Source: Candidatus Izemoplasma sp. (GTDB lineage Bacteria > Bacillota_I > Bacilli_A > Izemoplasmatales > Hujiaoplasmataceae). From it: a DNA stretch of 63,821 nt. Position 1 is the first letter of the stretch; every line of letters begins with the position of its first letter. Positions 18,454 to 28,222 of this stretch are shown in pieces. The stretch covers positions 1-63,821 of the forward strand of contig JAIPGD010000004.1 in the NCBI GenBank assembly GCA_021736305.1, in the 5' to 3' direction. The position numbers and the translations under genes are program-made. The notes beneath the pieces were generated by a model, which searched no databases, was not told the DNA's origin, and worked only from the letters and a program-made list of their open reading frames with translations.

Positions 18454-18537
18454 ATCTCTTTAGATTACTGAACAACCTTTTATATTGGATTATTACAATC
18501 TAATATAAAGGAATTGCTCTTCTAAAGAGATCTTTTT
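18454..18537. terminator. Long nested inverted repeat, probable bidirectional terminator
   Basis: Outer arms ATCTCTTTAGA (18454-18464) and TCTAAAGAGAT (18521-18531) are perfect. Inner arms 18476-18491 and 18497-18511 (CCTTTTATATTGG... / ...CTAATATAAAGG) are nearly perfect. Each side is followed by six T in its direction. It lies between convergent genes and is much longer than the other terminators in the window. Confidence 0.7.
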
Positions 18538-19667
18538 TAATTTGGTTTTGGGCCATAAAATTGATAATAAATTGTTTTTATTCTACCATTGAATAGAACT
18601 CGTTTACGATCTGCCTTTATTTTTAAGTACTTTTCTAAGTTCTCTTCATCGGTAATAATATATTTTGACCAAGTCTTTAATCTTCTAAATATTTTTTTCA
18701 TATCTGTGTATAACTCATCTAAACTTTCATTTTTTGAAAGTCTTGTTCCATAAGGTGGATTAGAAATAATTAATCCATACTCTCCCTCATATTTTGCATA
18801 TTTAAAATTACAATGTTCAAAATTAATTGCATCTAAAACCCCAGCTTCATCAGCGTTTTCTATCGCTGCTTTAACATTATCTTCATCTAAATCAGATGCT
18901 CTAATATCTAATTTAACATTAAAATTTATTTTTTTATAAGCCTCTCTAATCGCTTCTTTCCAGATATCTTTCCCAATAATGGGCCAATGTTTCGAGGCGA
19001 AATCCCGCGATAAACCAGGAGCTATGTTTCTACCTATCATTGCTGCTTCTATCGGAATTGTGCCTGAACCACAAAATACATCTTGTAATATTCTTTCTTT
19101 ATTCCAAAAGCTTAACTGTATTAAACCCGCTGCTAAAGTCTCTTTAATTGGAGCTGTAACAGCATTTACTCGGTACCCACGTTTATGTAATGCATCTCCA
19201 GAAGTATCGATTGTAAGTGTTGCAATGTCGTTTAGAAGCGATACTTTAACCGTAAATTCAGGTCCCGTTTCTTCAAACCAGGAAATATTATATTTTTTTT
19301 TCATACTTTCAACAATAGCTTTTTTAACTATCGCTTGAGAATCAGAAATACTAAATAACTTTGATTTAACGGATTGACCTAAAACAGTAAATTTACCATC
19401 TTTAGTAATATAATTTGTCCAATTTAGTTGCTCAGTTTTATCAAATAATTCATCAAACGATGTGGCTTCAAATTCACCTATTTTGAGCAATACTCTATCA
19501 GCACACCTTAACCAAAGGTTTGCTTTTGCTATACCAGACAAATCACTATAAAAAGTAACTTTCCCGTTTTCAACTGACTTTATATCAAAACCTAACTCTT
19601 CAAGCTCATGTCTTACTACAGCTTCTAATCCAAAAGTAGTTGTTGCAATTAATTCTAATTTTTCCAT
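18537..19667 (-). CDS. THUMP-domain rRNA methyltransferase (RlmL/YpsC type)
   Basis: 376 residues. An N-terminal THUMP RNA-binding domain (about 1-155) precedes a SAM-dependent methyltransferase with QDVFCGSGTIPIEAAMI (SAM motif) and the base-methylating signature SNPPYGTRL. It belongs to the group that makes m2G in 23S rRNA (E. coli RlmL N-terminal half; Bacillus YpsC). ATG 19667 is preceded by AAGGAAG; an upstream start at 19688 is unlikely. Exact nucleotide target is inferred from the family. Confidence 0.88.
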   Translation of the reverse strand: MEKLELIATTTFGLEAVVRHELEELGFDIKSVENGKVTFYSDLSGIAKANLWLRCADRVLLKIGEFEATSFDELFDKTEQLNWTNYITKDGKFTVLGQSVKSKLFSISDSQAIVKKAIVESMKKKYNISWFEETGPEFTVKVSLLNDIATLTIDTSGDALHKRGYRVNAVTAPIKETLAAGLIQLSFWNKERILQDVFCGSGTIPIEAAMIGRNIAPGLSRDFASKHWPIIGKDIWKEAIREAYKKINFNVKLDIRASDLDEDNVKAAIENADEAGVLDAINFEHCNFKYAKYEGEYGLIISNPPYGTRLSKNESLDELYTDMKKIFRRLKTWSKYIITDEENLEKYLKIKADRKRVLFNGRIKTIYYQFYGPKPN

Positions 19668-19735
19668 TGTATCTTCCTTTATTAACATTATAACTAATTA
19701 TAGATGCTTAATCAATTTTTATAAAGCTTATTTTT

Positions 19736-19764
19736 TTGATTTATCAACATAAACATGTTATAAT
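19736..19764 (+). promoter_or_regulatory. Promoter of the EAL gene
   Basis: -35 TTGATT (19736-19741), 17-base spacer and extended -10 TGTTATAAT (-10 at 19759-19764). About 100 bases of leader follow before the start, with no recognised riboswitch. Confidence 0.7.
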
Positions 19765-19868
19765 TAAAATAAGATAGTTTATATTATTCTTTATACATGA
19801 ATATATTTAAATAATTATTAAACAGATTCATTTATTAAATAGGTTATATCGAAACGAGGTTCTTCATT

Positions 19869-22487
19869 ATGAAAGATAGAAAGAAAAATGTTCTCTATTC
19901 AATTAAATCTTTTTTAAAAGAATATGGTTTAATAATCGCTATAATTATTCCGATTATGATATTAATTAATTGGGGTTTGATTTTTATTATTGAAAGAGAT
20001 AAAGAAAACATTGAAATTAGACAAAAAGATTTAGTAGAACAACAATTTAATACTATTGATTTTATTATTTCTTCTGGTATAGCAAATACACACAATGATT
20101 TGCATGTTATTCAAGATGCTGAAGAAATGACTAATTACATTGCTAATCCAAACGCCACTAATCTAGAGAGTCTTGAGCAACTTATCTATAGAATCGCAAA
20201 TAACAAGCCAGAATTTTTAAGTATAAGTATTGTCGATCTTCTAGGTAATGAAATCGCAAAAATAAACCGTGTTAATGACTCTCTTAGTATTTTAGATGAA
20301 GACGATTTATCAAATATCAGTGACAATCAAATATTTGTTTTTGCTCAGTTGTTAGAACCTTTAGAATTATACATGTCTCCAATTGAATTATCTATTGATT
20401 CCATTCCTACTACAAAATTTGTTGTAAATATGTATGATCAAGAAGATAATTTAAATTTCCATTTATTAATAAAATATAATGCAAATACTATATTATCTAT
20501 ATTTGATGAATATAAATCAACAAATATAAAACATATAACACTTGGTTTAATAAATAATAATCAGTTGTGGACAATAAATAATTCAGCTAATGAAGCAAAC
20601 ATCTTTGAACTTTCTGAATTACCTAGCAATTTTGATCAAGATAATGTTTTTATCCATAATCTTAAAATAGATGATATGATTGAACATAATGTCTATAATG
20701 ATGAGGGATTTTTAAAAATATACGGTAACATTAACTACCAAGGAGCTTATAATGAATATGGTTCATATTTACTAAAATACCCTGTTCTTATATATCTTAT
20801 TAATATAGCTTTATTTATTGGTATCTTTTCATTAGCCCTAACCTTGAAAAGCAAAAATGAGAACCGACTTTTGTTAAATGCAAATATGTATCTTTCCGAT
20901 AAAAATAAAGATGGGGTTTTAATTACAGATAATAAATTTAGAATTAGTTATATTAATGAGGCCTTCACCAATATCTATGGATATACACTTTCTGAAATCA
21001 AGGGGGAATTACCTCATGAGATATTTTATGTGCATCAATTTCAAATTGATCCAAACGATATATCTACTACTAATATTTTCGCTGAAAACATTTGGAATAA
21101 TAGTAAATCAGGTATTTTTATTCTAAAATATCTGCGGATTAGGCCCGAAACAACAGCTAGTGGTAAAAACAAACATTATATTGAAATATTTTCTGACCCC
21201 AAACTTGAAACAAAGTCACTTTCAACTAGTTTGCTAAACCAGAATTCTACTGATTTAGATTTAATGATTAGTGCTTTTAGGCATTTACCTTTTAATTCAA
21301 AAACCTCATGTTTTATGGTGTTGAAATTATATAACGAAAATAATGTAAGTAATTCAAAAAGTACATCTTCTAAAATAAATGACGAATATAAATTTGCGAA
21401 TTTCTTAAGAAAAAATATGGATAAATCATTCGATATAGCTGCGCCTGGATTTGATTACACAATTGTTTATTCTCAAAAAGAAAATACTAGTATGTGTATT
21501 AAATCTTTGGAGTTACTGTTAGAAAAATACAAACATTTGCCATCGACTAATCCGCGTTTAGAATATCATTTCGGTGTTGCATTAACTAATCCTGAAACAA
21601 AATCAAAAAAAGAATTATTTTATCAAGCTGTTCTTGCATTAGAAATGACAATTAAACAAAAAAACACAAAACATTTAGTTTACCAAGAATCTATGCGGAA
21701 AACTCTAGATAGAGAAAAAGAAATTTATGCTGAATTAGAAAATGCTTTTAATAAAAATGAATTTCAACTGAATTATCAAATCCAATTAGATAGTTTAAGT
21801 AAGGAACATATTGGGGCCGAAGCTTTACTTCGTTGGAATAATCAAACTTTAGGTAATATTAGGCCAGATGAATTTATTCCTGTTATCGAGAACAGTTTTT
21901 ATGTAAATAGACTTACTTTAATGGTCATTAAGCTAGCTATAAAAGATTTTACTCCTTATGTGAAATATTTCAAAGACAATTTTAGATTATCAATTAATCT
22001 TACTTCATTTGATTTTTCAAACGAATATATTATCCACGACATTATTCAAACCATTGAAAAAAGCAAGATAGATACTAAGCATTTTTGCTTCGAGATTACT
22101 GAAAGCGGCTATTTAACAAACAAAGAAAAAGCTAATGAAGTAATTGATTATTTACATAGCAAAAACATAATAGTTGCTATTGACGATTTTGGTACAGGAT
22201 TTTCATCAATCGGCGCATTAAAAGATATAAAAATTGACATAGTAAAAATTGATCGAACATTCATTAAAAATTTCCCAAATAATGATAGTGGTTTAATGTT
22301 TAAATCGCTTACTCAACTTGTACATAATCTTGGAATAGAAATTTTGGCAGAAGGTATTGAAACTAAGGATCAATTAGACTTTTCTATTGATAATAATTGC
22401 CGAGATGTCCAAGGTTACTTCTTTTCAAAACCTTTACCTATTAAAGTTTTCGTTGAAAAATATATAGAAAATAAAGAAAAAATTTAA
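19869..22487 (+). CDS. Membrane sensor with degenerate GGDEF and active-looking EAL domain (c-di-GMP phosphodiesterase)
   Basis: 872 residues. The order is: TM1 (about 17-38), an extracytoplasmic sensor of about 255 residues (Cache-like), TM2 (about 298-320), a PAS domain (about 335-440), a degenerate GGDEF region without GGDEF signature (about 460-600), and an EAL domain (about 628-870). EAL catalytic motifs are all present: EALLRW (E651), SINLTSFD, FEITESGYL, AIDDFGTGFSS, KIDRTFIKN, AEGIET and QGYFFSKPL. It should hydrolyse c-di-GMP in response to an external signal. It is a single-gene unit; no diguanylate cyclase lies in the window. Confidence 0.9.
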   Translation: MKDRKKNVLYSIKSFLKEYGLIIAIIIPIMILINWGLIFIIERDKENIEIRQKDLVEQQFNTIDFIISSGIANTHNDLHVIQDAEEMTNYIANPNATNLESLEQLIYRIANNKPEFLSISIVDLLGNEIAKINRVNDSLSILDEDDLSNISDNQIFVFAQLLEPLELYMSPIELSIDSIPTTKFVVNMYDQEDNLNFHLLIKYNANTILSIFDEYKSTNIKHITLGLINNNQLWTINNSANEANIFELSELPSNFDQDNVFIHNLKIDDMIEHNVYNDEGFLKIYGNINYQGAYNEYGSYLLKYPVLIYLINIALFIGIFSLALTLKSKNENRLLLNANMYLSDKNKDGVLITDNKFRISYINEAFTNIYGYTLSEIKGELPHEIFYVHQFQIDPNDISTTNIFAENIWNNSKSGIFILKYLRIRPETTASGKNKHYIEIFSDPKLETKSLSTSLLNQNSTDLDLMISAFRHLPFNSKTSCFMVLKLYNENNVSNSKSTSSKINDEYKFANFLRKNMDKSFDIAAPGFDYTIVYSQKENTSMCIKSLELLLEKYKHLPSTNPRLEYHFGVALTNPETKSKKELFYQAVLALEMTIKQKNTKHLVYQESMRKTLDREKEIYAELENAFNKNEFQLNYQIQLDSLSKEHIGAEALLRWNNQTLGNIRPDEFIPVIENSFYVNRLTLMVIKLAIKDFTPYVKYFKDNFRLSINLTSFDFSNEYIIHDIIQTIEKSKIDTKHFCFEITESGYLTNKEKANEVIDYLHSKNIIVAIDDFGTGFSSIGALKDIKIDIVKIDRTFIKNFPNNDSGLMFKSLTQLVHNLGIEILAEGIETKDQLDFSIDNNCRDVQGYFFSKPLPIKVFVEKYIENKEKI

Positions 22488-22502
22488 AATAATAGAAAAT
22501 AA

Positions 22503-22534
22503 AAAACGATTTAGTATAATACTAGATCGTTTTT
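22503..22534. terminator. Bidirectional terminator between EAL gene and osmC
   Basis: Arms AAAACGATTTAGTAT and ATACTAGATCGTTTT, one mismatch, bordered by A and T runs. It lies between convergent genes. Confidence 0.85.
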
Positions 22535-22566
22535 ATTTTAATAACTATAAAAAAGTTTTCTAAAAA

Positions 22567-22959
22567 TTATTTAAACTCAACATTAAGTTTAATTTCAGCT
22601 GTTCTTGAGATTAACTCATGAATCGAACAATATTGTGTGCCAAGCTTAGCGCTTTTTAACAATTTGTTTTTATCACTTGGATTTTCAATAACCATATTCA
22701 TTTCTAAATACTGAATTACTGGTGAGTCATCATCAATTTTTTTACCACTAACTTCAATGGTTGCATTATCAAAACTTAAACGCATTTTTTTTGCAACAGA
22801 TAAGAAAGTTGCATAAAAACAAGAACCTAACGCACCAAACAATAAATGATAAGGTCTTAAACCTTCTTCACTATCTCCTAAATTCGCTTTTCCAGATGGA
22901 GATATTATTTCACCCTTAAAATCGAAATCCCAATTCAATTTAATATCATCATATGCCAT
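22567..22959 (-). CDS. OsmC family protein
   Basis: 130-residue protein of the OsmC/Ohr fold, which reduces organic hydroperoxides through two Cys. The first Cys is in LLFGALGSCFYATFL and the second in GTQYCSIHELIS, both as expected. ATG 22959 follows GAGGTGAT; a GTG at 22968 is less likely. It is transcribed alone. YhfA/OsmC-like members without proven peroxidase activity are also possible. Confidence 0.88.
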   Translation of the reverse strand: MAYDDIKLNWDFDFKGEIISPSGKANLGDSEEGLRPYHLLFGALGSCFYATFLSVAKKMRLSFDNATIEVSGKKIDDDSPVIQYLEMNMVIENPSDKNKLLKSAKLGTQYCSIHELISRTAEIKLNVEFK

Positions 22960-23061
22960 TTTTATCACCTCGAAAACATTATACTATAAACATAAATATA
23001 TTACTAATAAATCGCATAATAAAAAAAACTTAATTTTATAATGATTTTTAACAATTTATGG

Positions 23062-23090
23062 TTTATTTGTAAGCGCTTTAGTGTTATAAT
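23062..23090 (+). promoter_or_regulatory. Promoter of the arginine/ornithine operon with cre-like site
   Basis: -35 TTTATT (23062-23067), 17-base spacer, extended -10 TGTTATAAT (-10 at 23085-23090). The spacer holds TGTAAGCGCTTTAG (23068-23081), which agrees with the cre consensus TGWAANCGNTNWCA except at the last two positions. A repressor bound here would block RNA polymerase. Confidence 0.75.
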
Positions 23091-23142
23091 CTACTTGTTA
23101 TGTTTTAAGTTTATTTAAAGATTTTAAAGGGGGACAATACAG

Positions 23143-24138
23143 ATGAAAAATTTAACAGGTAGAAGTTTTATAACTCTATTGGATTATACTACTGAAGAGA
23201 TTCAAAAGCTTCTTAATTTAGCTGGAGAATTAAAAGCTAAGAAGCGCGCAGGAGTTTCGTTTGAACCATTGAAAGGCAAAAACATTGTATTATTATTTGA
23301 GAAGGATTCAACAAGAACAAGATGCGCTTTTCAAGCTGGTGGTAATGATTTAGGAATGAATGTAACATATTTAGGACCAACAGGTTCGCAAATGGGTAAA
23401 AAAGAAAGTATCAAGGATACTGCTAGAGTTTTAGGTAGAATGTATGAGGGAATTGAATACAGAGGATATAAACAAGAAACTGTTGAAATATTAGCTCAAT
23501 ATTCTGGTGTTCCAGTTTGGAATGGTTTAACTGATTTATATCATCCTACACAAATTTTAGCAGACTTTTTAACGATTATAGAAAAGTTCGGACAACTTAA
23601 AGGAATTAATTTTTCTTATTTTGGTGACGCAAGAAATAATATGGGTAACTCTTTAATGATTGGTGCTGCAAAAATGGGAATGAATTTTACAGCAGTTGCA
23701 CCAAAAGAATTATGGCCTGATTCTAGTTTAGTTGAAAAATGTAAAGACATTGCTAAAACATCAGGCGGAAAAATAACATTAACTGAAGATGTTAATGAAG
23801 GAGCAAAATCAGCTGATGTTATTTATACAGATGTTTGGGTTTCTATGGGAGAACCAGAACATGTTTGGAAAGAAAGAATTGAAAAACTATTCCCATATCA
23901 AGTTAATGATAATGTCATGAAATTAGCTGGAAAAGATAGTATCTTTATGCATTGTTTACCAGCATTCCATAATCGCAAAACAATAATGGGCGAAGACATC
24001 TATCAAAAATTTAATTTAGATGCATTAGAGGTAACTGAAAATGTATTCGAATCAGATCAATCAGTAGTTTTTGAGGAAGCAGAAAATAGATTACATACCA
24101 TAAAAGCTATTATGTATGCAACATTAGGTGAAGAATAA
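23143..24138 (+). CDS. arcB: Ornithine carbamoyltransferase, catabolic
   Basis: 331 residues. Motifs: carbamoyl-phosphate site [17 protein letters not shown], and ornithine-side HCLPAFHN plus DVWVSMGE. In this operon it should run towards phosphorolysis of citrulline, giving ornithine and carbamoyl phosphate. The next gene, carbamate kinase, starts at its last base (TAATG), and the ornithine-degrading genes follow directly, so ornithine is passed on. No arginine deiminase (arcA) is in the window; citrulline may come from elsewhere in the genome or outside the cell. Confidence 0.94.
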   Translation: MKNLTGRSFITLLDYTTEEIQKLLNLAGELKAKKRAGVSFEPLKGKNIVLLFEKDSTRTRCAFQAGGNDLGMNVTYLGPTGSQMGKKESIKDTARVLGRMYEGIEYRGYKQETVEILAQYSGVPVWNGLTDLYHPTQILADFLTIIEKFGQLKGINFSYFGDARNNMGNSLMIGAAKMGMNFTAVAPKELWPDSSLVEKCKDIAKTSGGKITLTEDVNEGAKSADVIYTDVWVSMGEPEHVWKERIEKLFPYQVNDNVMKLAGKDSIFMHCLPAFHNRKTIMGEDIYQKFNLDALEVTENVFESDQSVVFEEAENRLHTIKAIMYATLGEE

Positions 24139-25079
24139 TGAGAAAAATAGTCGTTGCACTAGGAGGTAATGCCTTAGGCAATACCCCTACAGAACAAAGA
24201 GATAAAGTTAAACATGCAGCTAAAGCAATTGTTGATTTAGTTAACGAAGGCAATGAAGTCATTATTGCCCATGGTAACGGACCACAAGTAGGTATGATTA
24301 ATAGTGCTTTTGCTGAAAGTCATCTTGTTGATACAAATAACCCTGAAATGCCATTCCCTGAATCAGGAGCAATGAGCCAAGGTTATATTGGTTACCACTT
24401 ACAAAATGCAATCTTGACTGAATTAAAAGAACAAAACTTAAACAAGAATGTTGCAACAATCATAACCCAAGTTGAAGTTGATAAAAATGATCCAGCTTTC
24501 AAAAAACCTTCAAAACCAATTGGAAATTTTGTAAATCTTGAAACCGCTAAAACTTTAGAAAAAGAAAAACAATACATCATGGTTGAAGATGCTAATCGCG
24601 GTTATAGAAGAGTTGTTCCAAGTCCAAGACCTGTAGGTATTGTTGAAATTGATATAATTAAAACATTAGTTGAGGCTAACCATTTAGTTATTACCGTTGG
24701 AGGTGGTGGAATTCCTGTTGTTAAACAAGGAAACCACTTTAAAGGTGTTCCTGCAGTTATCGACAAAGATTTTGCAAGTGCAAAATTAGCTGATTTATTG
24801 GATAGTGATTTGCTTATTATTCTTACAGCTGTTAGTAAGGTGAAAATTAACTTTGGCAAGCCAAACGAAAAAGATTTAGATAATCTTACTATTTCTGAAA
24901 TCGATAATTACATTGCCAACAACGAATTTTCTGCTGGTTCTATGTTACCTAAAGTCCAAGCATGTAAAATGTTTTTACAAGGAAATAAAAACAGAGTTGC
25001 TTTAATTGCTTCTTTAGAAGAAGCTAAGGAAGCTTTATTAGGAAAAACTGGAACAAGAATTACTGGAGGAAATGAATGA
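24138..25079 (+). CDS. arcC: Carbamate kinase
   Basis: Makes ATP from carbamoyl phosphate and ADP, releasing CO2 and NH3. It is 313 residues: VVALGGNALG (N terminus), IIAHGNGPQVG, ITVGGGGIPVV and the DKDFASAKLADLL region. It overlaps arcB at its start and ord at its end (ATGA), so the three are translationally coupled. This is the substrate-level ATP step of the arginine route. Confidence 0.96.
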   Translation: MRKIVVALGGNALGNTPTEQRDKVKHAAKAIVDLVNEGNEVIIAHGNGPQVGMINSAFAESHLVDTNNPEMPFPESGAMSQGYIGYHLQNAILTELKEQNLNKNVATIITQVEVDKNDPAFKKPSKPIGNFVNLETAKTLEKEKQYIMVEDANRGYRRVVPSPRPVGIVEIDIIKTLVEANHLVITVGGGGIPVVKQGNHFKGVPAVIDKDFASAKLADLLDSDLLIILTAVSKVKINFGKPNEKDLDNLTISEIDNYIANNEFSAGSMLPKVQACKMFLQGNKNRVALIASLEEAKEALLGKTGTRITGGNE

Positions 25080-26131
25080 TAAAGAATAAAATAAAAGTTG
25101 TTATTTGGGGCTTTGGTGCTATGGGTTCCGGAATGGCAAAAATGATTTTAAGAAAAGAAGGTTTTGATATTGTTGGTATTTGTGATCTATATGATGGATA
25201 TATTGGAAAAAGTATCTTTAATATATTAAAGATTTCAAATCCTCAAAAACATGATGTCATCATTTCTGATAATATTGAAAACGTTTTAAAGAATACAAGA
25301 CCAGATATTGTTTTACTTGCAACTGATTCCTTTACAAAAAGTGCTTATCCAAAAATTAAAACATTAGTTGAACATAAAGTAAATGTTATCTCTACTGCTG
25401 AAGAAATGGCATATCCACAAGCAAATCAACCTGAATTAGCAAAAGAGATGGACCAACTAGCAAAAGCGAATAAAGTTAGTATTCTTGGTACTGGCGTTAA
25501 TCCTGGTATGATGATGGATTTACTTGCTGTTTGTATCAGTGGTGTTATGGAAGATGTAAAAGATATGCAAATTTCTAGAATAAATTCTTTATCTCCTTTT
25601 GGAAAAACAGTTGTGGAAGAACAAGGTGTTGGTTTAACAGTAGATGAATTTAATAGACGCATGAAAACTGGAGACATGGCAGGCCATGTTGGTTTTAAAG
25701 AATCGACTTTCATGATTGCAAATGCATTAGGTCTTGAAGTTCAAGATTTTAATCAATCAATGCAACCAATCATTACAGATATTGACAGAAAATCACCTTA
25801 TGGTTTTGCTAAAAAAGGCGATGTTTGTGGAGTTGAAATGTCTGCTAAAGCTAAATTGAGTAATTCAACAATTATTAATATGTACCATCCCCAACAAATT
25901 GAACCTGAAATGGTTGGTACTTCTACTGGTGACTATATTAAGATTCAAGGTAAACCTGAAATCAATTTGTCTAATGTTCCAGAAGTCGAAGGCGGAATTG
26001 GAACTATTGCTATTTGTGTAAATATGATTCCCCACGTAATTAATTCAAAACCTGGTTTAAAAACAATGATTGATTTACCTGTTCCTAGAGCCATCATGGG
26101 TGATGTAAGAAAAATGATTGATGAGGAGTGA
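25076..26131 (+). CDS. ord: 2,4-diaminopentanoate dehydrogenase
   Basis: Oxidises 2,4-diaminopentanoate to 2-amino-4-oxopentanoate with NAD(P)+, releasing ammonia. It is 351 residues, with an N-terminal Rossmann fold (VVIWGFGAMGSGMAKM) and dihydrodipicolinate-reductase-like body (GTGVNPGMMMDLL). Its place between arcC and ortAB, with the aminomutase genes further down, fits the known ornithine operon of Clostridium sticklandii. Confidence 0.92.
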   Translation: MIKNKIKVVIWGFGAMGSGMAKMILRKEGFDIVGICDLYDGYIGKSIFNILKISNPQKHDVIISDNIENVLKNTRPDIVLLATDSFTKSAYPKIKTLVEHKVNVISTAEEMAYPQANQPELAKEMDQLAKANKVSILGTGVNPGMMMDLLAVCISGVMEDVKDMQISRINSLSPFGKTVVEEQGVGLTVDEFNRRMKTGDMAGHVGFKESTFMIANALGLEVQDFNQSMQPIITDIDRKSPYGFAKKGDVCGVEMSAKAKLSNSTIINMYHPQQIEPEMVGTSTGDYIKIQGKPEINLSNVPEVEGGIGTIAICVNMIPHVINSKPGLKTMIDLPVPRAIMGDVRKMIDEE

Positions 26132-26135
26132 TAAT

Positions 26136-26441
26136 TTGATTAAGAAAAATAGTTGGGTTTTAATTGAAAAGGAAATACTAAAACCCAGTGAACGAGCAAA
26201 TAATCTTCCAGAGGAAACAAAAAAAGTTCCCTTGAAGATGTGGATAAAAGGTTATTTACTTAAAGATAGTCAACTTGAAGATGAAGTCGAAGTAAAAACT
26301 TTAACTAATCGAATTGAAACTGGAATATTAAAACAAGTGAATCCTGCTTATATGCATACTTATGGTAAATTCATACCTGAACTACTAGCCATTGATAATA
26401 TGTTAAAGATGGAACTTTTTGGTGGTGATGATAATGAATAA
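26136..26441 (+). CDS. ortA: 2-amino-4-oxopentanoate thiolase, small subunit
   Basis: 101-residue small subunit of the PLP-dependent thiolase that splits 2-amino-4-oxopentanoate with CoA into alanine and acetyl-CoA. Motif: WVLIEKEILKPSERANNLPE, and KKVPLKMWIKGYL. TTG 26136 is the likely start, because GAGGAG lies seven bases upstream, directly behind the ord stop; the upstream TTG at 26118 would overlap ord. It is followed by the large subunit with an eight-base overlap. Confidence 0.88.
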   Translation: MIKKNSWVLIEKEILKPSERANNLPEETKKVPLKMWIKGYLLKDSQLEDEVEVKTLTNRIETGILKQVNPAYMHTYGKFIPELLAIDNMLKMELFGGDDNE

Positions 26442-27846
26442 CTCTTATGAAGCTGTCATGGCGCGGAAAAGTGAAATCATGAAAAAATCCGTTGGAATTG
26501 ATTATAATAAATATGAACAGAATTATCTAAGTTTTGATTATGAAAAAATGTTATCTGATTGTAACTTTTCTTTAAAAGAAATCAGAAAAATCCAAATAGA
26601 AAATGGTGTTGGAAACACACCACTAAAAGAATGCAAAAATATCACCAAATTAGCTCGTAAAGTTTCTAAAAAAGGCTATGGCGCAAGAATTTTTATTAAA
26701 GATGAAGCATTAAATGACTCTGGAAGCTTTAAAGCAAGACGAGCTAGTATATCTTGTTATCAAGCAAAAAAAATGGGATATAAGGGTGTAATTGCTGCTA
26801 CTTCTGGTAATTATGGAGCTGCAGTAGCTTCTCAAGCTGCAAAATACGGTCTTAAATGCATAATTGTTCAAGAATGTTATGATTCAAAAGGAATAGGGCA
26901 ACCTGAAATTATTGAAAAGGCAAGAGCTTGTGAAGCCTATGGCGCTGAAGTTGTACAACTAAGTGTTGGACCTGAATTATTTTATAAATTTTTACTGTTA
27001 CTAGAAGAGACAGGTTATTTTAATGCATCGCTATATACTCCCTACGGAATTATGGGTATTGAATCTTTAGGTGCTGAACTAGTTGAAGATTGTAAAAACC
27101 AAACAGGACATGAACCTGATATGGTTGTTATAACAAATGCTGGTGGAGGAAATTTAACTGGAACAACTAGAGGAATTAAAAAAGTTACCGATAAAGATAT
27201 AACTATCGTCGGTTCAAGTGTTAATCTTAAAGGATTACATATGGCAAGTGATACTGATTTTAATAAAAAATCATTTACAACTGGCCATACTGGCTTTGGC
27301 ATTCCTTTTATGATGAATCCAGATAGATCTGACGTTCCACGTTCAGCGGCGAGACCTCTAAGATACATCGACCGCTATGTTACTGTGAACCAAGGGGAAG
27401 TATTCTTTATGACTGAAGCTTTGTCTATATTAGAAGGAATAGAACGGGGACCGGCTGGAAACACTTCTTTAGCTGCTGCTTTTTCTTTGGCTCAAGAACT
27501 TAAAGAAGATCAAATAATTATTGTCCAAGAAACTGAATATACAAGTGCAGGAAAACATCATCAAGCCCAATTAGCTTTCGCTAGAGAGAACGATATTGAT
27601 ATTCATTTTGGCAATCCTCAAACAGAAATCCCCGGAAAATCAATTGTGTTTCCTAAAAATATCAATCAAATAAAAGTTCAAGATTTAGATTTAAACAAAA
27701 TCAAACAGAAATACATTCATAATCACATAAAAGGATATAAAAAAATATCTCATAGAGATATTGAGTTTTTAGCAATTGAAACAAACACTTCTGCTAAATT
27801 CGTTAAAGACATCCTACTAGATAATAAAATTGAAGTGGAGGAATAG
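26434..27846 (+). CDS. ortB: 2-amino-4-oxopentanoate thiolase, large PLP subunit
   Basis: 470 residues with a threonine-synthase-like fold (fold type II). The PLP Lys is in DSGSFKARRAS near residue 100; the phosphate loop is NAGGGNLTGT. With OrtA it yields alanine and acetyl-CoA. ATG 26434 is preferred over in-frame starts upstream, because GGTGGTGAT lies just before it and the family starts near MNNSYEAVMARK. The end overlaps the ribosome site of oraS. Confidence 0.93.
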   Translation: MNNSYEAVMARKSEIMKKSVGIDYNKYEQNYLSFDYEKMLSDCNFSLKEIRKIQIENGVGNTPLKECKNITKLARKVSKKGYGARIFIKDEALNDSGSFKARRASISCYQAKKMGYKGVIAATSGNYGAAVASQAAKYGLKCIIVQECYDSKGIGQPEIIEKARACEAYGAEVVQLSVGPELFYKFLLLLEETGYFNASLYTPYGIMGIESLGAELVEDCKNQTGHEPDMVVITNAGGGNLTGTTRGIKKVTDKDITIVGSSVNLKGLHMASDTDFNKKSFTTGHTGFGIPFMMNPDRSDVPRSAARPLRYIDRYVTVNQGEVFFMTEALSILEGIERGPAGNTSLAAAFSLAQELKEDQIIIVQETEYTSAGKHHQAQLAFARENDIDIHFGNPQTEIPGKSIVFPKNINQIKVQDLDLNKIKQKYIHNHIKGYKKISHRDIEFLAIETNTSAKFVKDILLDNKIEVEE

Positions 27847-27847
27847 A

Positions 27848-28222
27848 ATGAAACATAGACTATCAAGACAAGATGATTTCGAAAAAAGAAGACAACACTT
27901 AAAAAATTTAACAGACCAAGAATTAAAACAAAGATTTTGGGATTTAGCTGAGAAAACAGTTAACCCCTTAATTGATTTAGCTTACAAAAACACAACGCCC
28001 GCAATTGAAAGGTCTGTATTATTAAGAATGGGTTTTTCAAGTCTGGAAGCTAAAGCTTTGGTTGATAAGACCATTGAACATGGACTTATATCTAAAGGTG
28101 CAGGACATGTTGTTTATCGCTTAGCTAAAATTAAAAAACTTGAGATTAGAGATGCTGGATTAGCGCTTATCAAAGACAAATACTGGCAAAATGTTAAATC
28201 AAGTTTTGAGGAAAAAAGATGA
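27848..28222 (+). CDS. oraS: D-ornithine 4,5-aminomutase, S subunit
   Basis: 124-residue small subunit that completes the B12/PLP D-ornithine aminomutase. Motifs KHRLSRQDDFEKRR at the N terminus, and RSVLLRMGFSSLEAKALV and HGLISKGAGHVVYRLA toward the C terminus, match OraS. ATG 27848 has GGAGGAATA before it. It overlaps oraE by four bases (ATGA). Confidence 0.93.
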   Translation: MKHRLSRQDDFEKRRQHLKNLTDQELKQRFWDLAEKTVNPLIDLAYKNTTPAIERSVLLRMGFSSLEAKALVDKTIEHGLISKGAGHVVYRLAKIKKLEIRDAGLALIKDKYWQNVKSSFEEKR

